From contig CAIMDZ010000194.1 of NCBI GenBank assembly GCA_903839875.1, positions 1-64,000 on the forward strand: 64,000 bases of DNA. The letters are read 5' to 3'. Within the stretch, counting starts at the first letter, position 1. Every line of letters begins with the position of its first letter. A program made the position numbers and the translations under genes. The notes below the pieces were generated by a model. It saw only the letters and a list, made by a program, of their open reading frames with translations, did not search any database and was not told the DNA's origin. This DNA comes from an uncultured Bacteroidota bacterium. GTDB taxonomy: Bacteria; Bacteroidota; Bacteroidia; Chitinophagales; Chitinophagaceae. Of the stretch, positions 59,863 to 64,000 are shown in pieces.

Positions 59863-61761
59863 CTGAAAAGGAACTTATATACTTTATGTTTTGTGGCCTT
59901 TGTGCTTTGCAGTTCACTGACTTTAAATGCCCAGGTAGTAATTAATACAATTGCCGGCAATGGCACCGGTTCATATAGCGGTGATCTGGGGATGGCCACT
60001 GCGGCTGAAATTAATAACCCCAATGGGGTAGCTGTGGATGCCATAGGAAATGTTTACATTGCTGATTACGGCAATAACAGGATCCGCAAAATAGATACTT
60101 TTGGCATCATTACTACCCTAGCCGGTACAGGTACTCTGGGTTTTGGCGGCGATGGCGGGCCTGCAACAGCCGCGCTTATTAATTCTCCCATAGGTATAGC
60201 AGTGGATGGCGGCGGGAATATTTTGTTTACCGATAACTGTCGCATCCGTAAGATAAATACTACAGGTATTATTTCCACTATTGCAGGGTCGGCATTCGCA
60301 ACTTTTAGCGGTGATGGCGGCCCTGCAACTGCCGCTGACCTGAATTATCCAACAGGTATTGCTGTAGATGGCCCGGGAAATATTTATATAGCAGATCAGT
60401 TTAACTGCCGTGTGCGGAAAATAAATACTTCAGGAATTATTTCTACGATAACCGGAAACGGAATTTGCTTTGGGGGCGGCGATGGCGGCCCGGCTACGGC
60501 GGCGCTGGTGCAATATCCGAGGGGTGTGGCTTGCGATGCTGCGGGCAATATTTACATAGCGGACTATGGAAATAACAAGGTCCGCAGGATAAACCCCGCA
60601 GGGATTATTGACTCTATAGCCGGGTCGCGCACTTACGGATTTACTGGCGATGGCGGGCCATCAACGGCCGCGCGGCTGTATTATCCTATGGCTATTGCAG
60701 CAAGCCCGGCAGGCGAGGTTTATATATGCGACGTGAACAACGGCCGCATCAGGGAAATAAATACATCGGGGATCATAAATACTATTATTGGCACGGGTGT
60801 AGACGGGTACAGTGGCGACGGTGGCCCACCCACTGCTGCCCAGATCAACAGGCCTACGGGTTTGGCAATTGACGCAGGGGGGAGAATTTATATTTCGGAT
60901 AACTACAATAACCGGATACGGATTATTCATCTTCCTAATCATGGGCCTCACTTTACCAAAGGCCCTGTTCAGTCAGCGACTGTATGCCCGGATGGGATTA
61001 TTAACATTGATTCTTTGCTTAAAGTATCAGATATAGACACCGGCCTGACCTTAACATGGGGTATAGCAATTGCTCCTGCACATGGAACGCTGTTTGGTTC
61101 ATATTCTACTTTATCAACCGGGGGCACTCTTTTACCGTCAGGTATCAGTTATTCTCCAGCAGCAGGATATTCAGGTTATGATACTTTTAAAGTGCGTGTG
61201 AATGACGGCACCTTTTCAGATACCATAACAATTTATATAACCATTTTGCACTTACCTGATGCCGGTACAATTAGAGGAATTGACAGTATTTGCCCCGGCG
61301 ATACACTGACATTTGCTGATACCGTAACCGGTGGTACATGGGCAAGCAGTAACCCCGGAATTGCAACCATTACAGCGGCAGGTTTTGCCACAGGGGGTAC
61401 TCCGGGAGTAACTACTATAAGCTATACAGTCACTAATGTTTGCGGCGCCTCGGGTGCCCTATTTACTTTAAGGGTCCGTTCTGATTGCCCCAACAGAATA
61501 CCTGCAGTTAAGGGCGCTGAAAACAGGATTGTAGTATTTCCTAATCCTGCACGTGGCGTATTTACAGTTTCTCTGCTTTCAGATGATCCGGGTGAAATTC
61601 ATTTTACTATTACAAACCTTGTTGGTGAAAAAATAAATGAATTTAACAGCTTCGCAAATAAAGCGGTAGATATTTTTCCTGTTATGCCACCAGGTATTTA
61701 TATCCTTTCTGCATTGGGCTCAAAAGGTAAATATTTTGAGAAAATAACTATTGTGCAGTAG
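59863..61761 (+). CDS. NHL-repeat secreted protein with type IX secretion domain
   Basis: A roughly 630-residue exported beta-propeller protein. NHL units of about 55 residues repeat (NPNGVAVDAIGNVYIADYGNNRIRKIDTFGIITTLAGTG and at least five more), then a linker with cadherin-like HGTLFGSYSTLSTGGTLLPSGISYSPAAGYSGYDTFKVRVNDGTFSDT, a Big-like domain (CPGDTLTFADTVTGGTWASSNPGIATITAAG) and a type A T9SS tail (VFPNPARGVFTVSLLSDDPGEIHFTITNLVGEKINEFNSF). The track starts at GTG 59893, which would cut the signal peptide. Upstream in frame is LKRNLYTLCFVAFVLCSSLTLNAQ, starting at CTG 59863, with no ATG, GTG or TTG between the preceding stop and GTG 59893, so a CTG or other rare start is likely. Confidence 0.82.
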   Translation: MKRNLYTLCFVAFVLCSSLTLNAQVVINTIAGNGTGSYSGDLGMATAAEINNPNGVAVDAIGNVYIADYGNNRIRKIDTFGIITTLAGTGTLGFGGDGGPATAALINSPIGIAVDGGGNILFTDNCRIRKINTTGIISTIAGSAFATFSGDGGPATAADLNYPTGIAVDGPGNIYIADQFNCRVRKINTSGIISTITGNGICFGGGDGGPATAALVQYPRGVACDAAGNIYIADYGNNKVRRINPAGIIDSIAGSRTYGFTGDGGPSTAARLYYPMAIAASPAGEVYICDVNNGRIREINTSGIINTIIGTGVDGYSGDGGPPTAAQINRPTGLAIDAGGRIYISDNYNNRIRIIHLPNHGPHFTKGPVQSATVCPDGIINIDSLLKVSDIDTGLTLTWGIAIAPAHGTLFGSYSTLSTGGTLLPSGISYSPAAGYSGYDTFKVRVNDGTFSDTITIYITILHLPDAGTIRGIDSICPGDTLTFADTVTGGTWASSNPGIATITAAGFATGGTPGVTTISYTVTNVCGASGALFTLRVRSDCPNRIPAVKGAENRIVVFPNPARGVFTVSLLSDDPGEIHFTITNLVGEKINEFNSFANKAVDIFPVMPPGIYILSALGSKGKYFEKITIVQ

Positions 61762-61853
61762 GATATTTTTCTGTTACCAAATGTTTACTGTTAGTCTCCG
61801 TTATTGCCCGTTTATAGTTCTTATGTAATTTTAGCCGACCATTATTAATACAC

Positions 61854-62987
61854 ATGCAGGATCTCAGCTCATTTTTTGAAACAAATCATTTTATAGAAAC
61901 ACACCAGGCCTCCTCCTACCAGCCGCTGCAATGGGGCGCCAACATTAAGTGCGCAACTCAGCGGTCTTTTGATTGGGAAGATGCCGATATTGTTATTGTT
62001 GGCTGCGGGGAATGGCGGGGCGCTGATAATAAAGCAGTGTACAGCAACAGCCCCGATGTGATACGTGAACATTTATACAAAATGAATTACTGGCACACCG
62101 GTATCAAAATCGCAGATGCGGGAAATATTCGGCAGGGTGTAACATTGGGAGATACCCGTGCAGCACTGCTCACCGTATTGCAGGAGATACATGCAGCAGG
62201 AAAAATAGCTCTGGTAATTGGCGGATCCCATGATCTTACCTTTCAGCAATATGAAGTGTTTAAAAAGGCAGAGGAAATGGTGGTTGCCTCAGTCGCCGAT
62301 ATGCTGATAGACCTTGATGAGACCGAAGAAATAACAGACCGGAGCTACCTTATGGATATGCTTACTGGCACCCCTAACTTCATGGCGCATTACAGCCATA
62401 TTGCTTTCCAGAGCTATTATGCGCATCCGCGAATGCTGGAAACTCTCGATAAACTCCGTTTTGATTTTTACAGGCTGGGCAAAGTGCGTGAGCATATTGA
62501 AGATATGGAGCCGGTACTCAGGTCAACTAATTTGTTCAGTTTCGATATGTCTGCCGTTCGGTTCAGTGATGCGCCGGCTAATATCAACGGTTCGCCGAAC
62601 GGGCTTTCTGGAGAGGAAGCATGTCAGCTTACACGGTATGCCGGAATGAGTCTGAAACTTACCTCAATGGGCATTTTTGGATATGACGACCGGGATGATA
62701 CGCATGATATGACTGCCCGGCTCATTTCGCAGATGATCTGGTATTTCGTTGATGGGTACCTTGTGCGTAAGACGGAGGCCAAACTTACAGAGCGCGATGA
62801 GTTCATTATTTTCAATGTAGCCTTCACAGATAACGACACTGTATTCCTGAAAAGCAAACGTACCAACAGGTGGTGGATGAAACTGCCCGATCATTCTTTC
62901 GTACCATGCTCCTACAATGATTACCTGGTGGCGAGCAACGATGAGATACCGGAACGGTGGTTGAGGGAGCAGGAGCGGATGTTGTGA
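61854..62987 (+). CDS. Arginase/formimidoylglutamase-family protein, degenerate metal site
   Basis: A 377-residue ureohydrolase-fold protein. GGSHDLTFQQYEVFK near residue 122 is the family GG-H-ltf signature, and FSFDMSAVRFSDAP near 225 aligns with the late vDiDa site. But the metal motif expected as DAHxD reads SVADMLIDLDE, and DiD is DMS, so several manganese ligands look substituted. A catalytic arginase is therefore doubtful. Relatives are common in Bacteroidota. It is alone on its strand, no signal peptide. Confidence 0.75.
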   Translation: MQDLSSFFETNHFIETHQASSYQPLQWGANIKCATQRSFDWEDADIVIVGCGEWRGADNKAVYSNSPDVIREHLYKMNYWHTGIKIADAGNIRQGVTLGDTRAALLTVLQEIHAAGKIALVIGGSHDLTFQQYEVFKKAEEMVVASVADMLIDLDETEEITDRSYLMDMLTGTPNFMAHYSHIAFQSYYAHPRMLETLDKLRFDFYRLGKVREHIEDMEPVLRSTNLFSFDMSAVRFSDAPANINGSPNGLSGEEACQLTRYAGMSLKLTSMGIFGYDDRDDTHDMTARLISQMIWYFVDGYLVRKTEAKLTERDEFIIFNVAFTDNDTVFLKSKRTNRWWMKLPDHSFVPCSYNDYLVASNDEIPERWLREQERML

Positions 62988-63020
62988 TATTTTTATTGTT
63001 TAGTTGTGTTGAAATTTAGC

Positions 63021-63028
63021 TAACTTTG
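63021..63028 (+). promoter_or_regulatory. TAACTTTG -7 box before the possible toxin operon
   Basis: Matches TAnnTTTG; ends 21 bases before the ATG at 63050. TTG at 62996-62998 is 22 bases upstream, acceptable. Confidence 0.5.
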
Positions 63029-63049
63029 GGGTGTCATTTGTCTGAATTT

Positions 63050-63229
63050 ATGGAAGAAAAAGAATATAAAGCTTTAATGAAGCAAATTAAAAAGGAGCAG
63101 GAAGAGATAAAAAACTCTAAGGAAGCTGCAAAAAAATTCCTGATCGAATTAGGGATATTAACACCTAAAGGCAATCTGAAAAAAAGATTCAAAGACCTTG
63201 GCCTATGTATTCAACAAAGCCCGGCTTAG
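63050..63229 (+). CDS. Small protein, candidate antitoxin
   Basis: A 59-residue protein from MEEKEYKALMKQIKKEQEEIKNSKEAAKKFLIELGILTPKGNLKKRFKDLGLCIQQSPA. The track start eight codons earlier (GCHLSEF) is not preferred. The first half is a strong amphipathic helix rich in Lys/Glu; the second resembles a short helix-turn-helix. Its 3' end overlaps the next gene by 25 bases, so the two are translated from one mRNA. Antitoxin role is inferred from that arrangement only. Confidence 0.58.
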   Translation: MEEKEYKALMKQIKKEQEEIKNSKEAAKKFLIELGILTPKGNLKKRFKDLGLCIQQSPA

Positions 63230-63813
63230 TATTCGCTTTTCATGGTTGCGACAAGGAAGTGTGTGAGCGGGTGCTGAATGGAAAAGCACAGCTTGTACCA
63301 AGTGAGAACGAGTATGATTGGCTTGGGAACGGTATTTATTTTTGGGATGGTAATCTAAAAAGGGCTTGGCAATTTGCAGAAGAGTTAAAGAAATTGCCAC
63401 GATCAAATAAACAAAATATTACCAATCCGGCGGTTTTAGGTGCTGTAATTGATTTAGGTGATTGTCTGGATCTCGTGAATAGCGAACATCTGGAACTGCT
63501 AAAAGAAAGTTACAAAAAACTGGAGATTTCTTCACGAATACTGGGACTCAAATTACCTCATAATAAAAAAGGAAAGGACAGCGGAGACCTACTTTTAAGA
63601 AACCTGGATTGCTTTGTGATCGAGAACCTGCATAAAAGAAGGCTACCTCTTTCTTTCGATTGTGTAAGAGGCGTGTTTTGGGAAGGAGAAGAGTTATATC
63701 ACAACGCTGGCTTTAAAGAAAAGAACCACATTCAAATATGTATCCGTAATCCCAATTGCATTAAGGGATATTTTCTTCCGAGGAGTTTAGATGCTGCATA
63801 TAAAAAAGTGTGA
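63205..63813 (+). CDS. Possible ADP-ribosyltransferase-like protein, candidate toxin
   Basis: A 202-residue cytosolic protein: MYSTKPGLVFAFHGCDKEVCERVLNGKAQLVPSENEYDWLGNGIYFWDGNLKRAWQFAEELKKLP. The order FHGCD, then a helix, then SENEYDWLGNGIYFW and a following helix (AWQFAEE) recalls the NAD-binding H-Y motifs of ARTs and of small bacterial toxins in this fold (GxGIYxW). The last third (DCFVIENLHKRRLPLSFDCVRGVFWEGEELYHNAGFKEKNHIQICIRNPNCIKGYFLP) may carry the catalytic Glu (GEELYH). No named family. Overlaps the small upstream gene by 25 bases, a toxin-antitoxin-like order. Confidence 0.55.
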   Translation: MYSTKPGLVFAFHGCDKEVCERVLNGKAQLVPSENEYDWLGNGIYFWDGNLKRAWQFAEELKKLPRSNKQNITNPAVLGAVIDLGDCLDLVNSEHLELLKESYKKLEISSRILGLKLPHNKKGKDSGDLLLRNLDCFVIENLHKRRLPLSFDCVRGVFWEGEELYHNAGFKEKNHIQICIRNPNCIKGYFLPRSLDAAYKKV

Positions 63814-64000
63814 AATGCATAAACATGAAATGGAAAGATGCAATCATATTCAGATTAAGAATGCCATATCAATTATTAAACAACTCCTTTTGTTAGAAAA
63901 TTAATCCAAACTAAATGATTTTATCACACAACTTTTCACTTTTCACTTTTGACTTTACACCGTGCTAGACAAACAAAACAAAATACAACACGAAGAGAAA
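63814..64000. other. Intergenic tail of the window, with a short heptamer array
   Basis: No gene is visible. Four 7-bp units ACTTTTC ACTTTTC ACTTTTG ACTTTAC lie at 63931-63958. Confidence 0.5.

Overview
The window looks like a chromosomal segment of a member of the Bacteroidota, most likely a Chitinophagales or Sphingobacteriales type organism. The evidence is: several TAnnTTTG promoter boxes; type IX secretion tails (PNPTFNYVSFEFN... and PNPARGVFTVSLLSD...); a gliding-motility-associated C-terminal domain (FTPNGDNLNDIFKI, FNRWGQEVF); a stand-alone HsdR_N protein beside AMP nucleosidase; and M28, PepD and CtpA genes with the usual Bacteroidota sequence style. No species is claimed.

Layout. 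0.3-14.5 kb is mostly core: pepD, a large TPR membrane protein, then a small accessory patch (broken DUF1016 gene, higBA, DUF4143 ATPase, dispersed hairpin repeats), two cold-shock proteins, a fatty-acid desaturase, an acyltransferase, accA, dapA and a secreted conserved protein. At 14.8 kb there is a tRNA-Leu(GAG) gene whose downstream side abuts a large serine recombinase. From there to about 41.8 kb is a genomic island of roughly 27 kb. Its right edge carries a degenerate copy of the 3' two-thirds of the same tRNA. The island is almost pure defence and mobility cargo: the recombinase and a small partner; a repeat-rich non-coding left end; a DUF3644 protein; a type I restriction-modification operon (hsdM, hsdS, four extra genes, hsdR, YgjP-like peptidase); a decayed second peptidase; an AraC regulator; an IS21-family element; an AbiE-type toxin-antitoxin pair; a complete type II CBASS operon (nuclease-SAVED effector, CD-NTase, E1-E2 fusion, JAB peptidase); and two small genes upstream of it. 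The four genes between hsdS and hsdR include a nucleotide-cyclase-like protein and a membrane-anchored coiled-coil protein, and are the best candidate for something undescribed.

41.9-64 kb returns to ordinary chromosome: two small secreted or lipoprotein genes, an FGE-sulfatase protein, CtpA, the HsdR_N protein, AMP nucleosidase, a VOC protein, atpG, T9SS cargo, an M28 peptidase, an FkbM methyltransferase, an IS66 remnant, a PIG-V-like glycosyltransferase, ClpP, a CHU_C adhesin-like protein, an NHL-repeat protein, an arginase-family protein, and at the far right a possible ADP-ribosyltransferase-like toxin with a small upstream partner.

Two copies of a 136-145 bp palindromic-ended element (CAATGTCA...TGACATTG) lie 50 kb apart in opposite orientation and look like a MITE. 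Gene functions are assigned by reading motifs in the translated ORFs. No database search was run.
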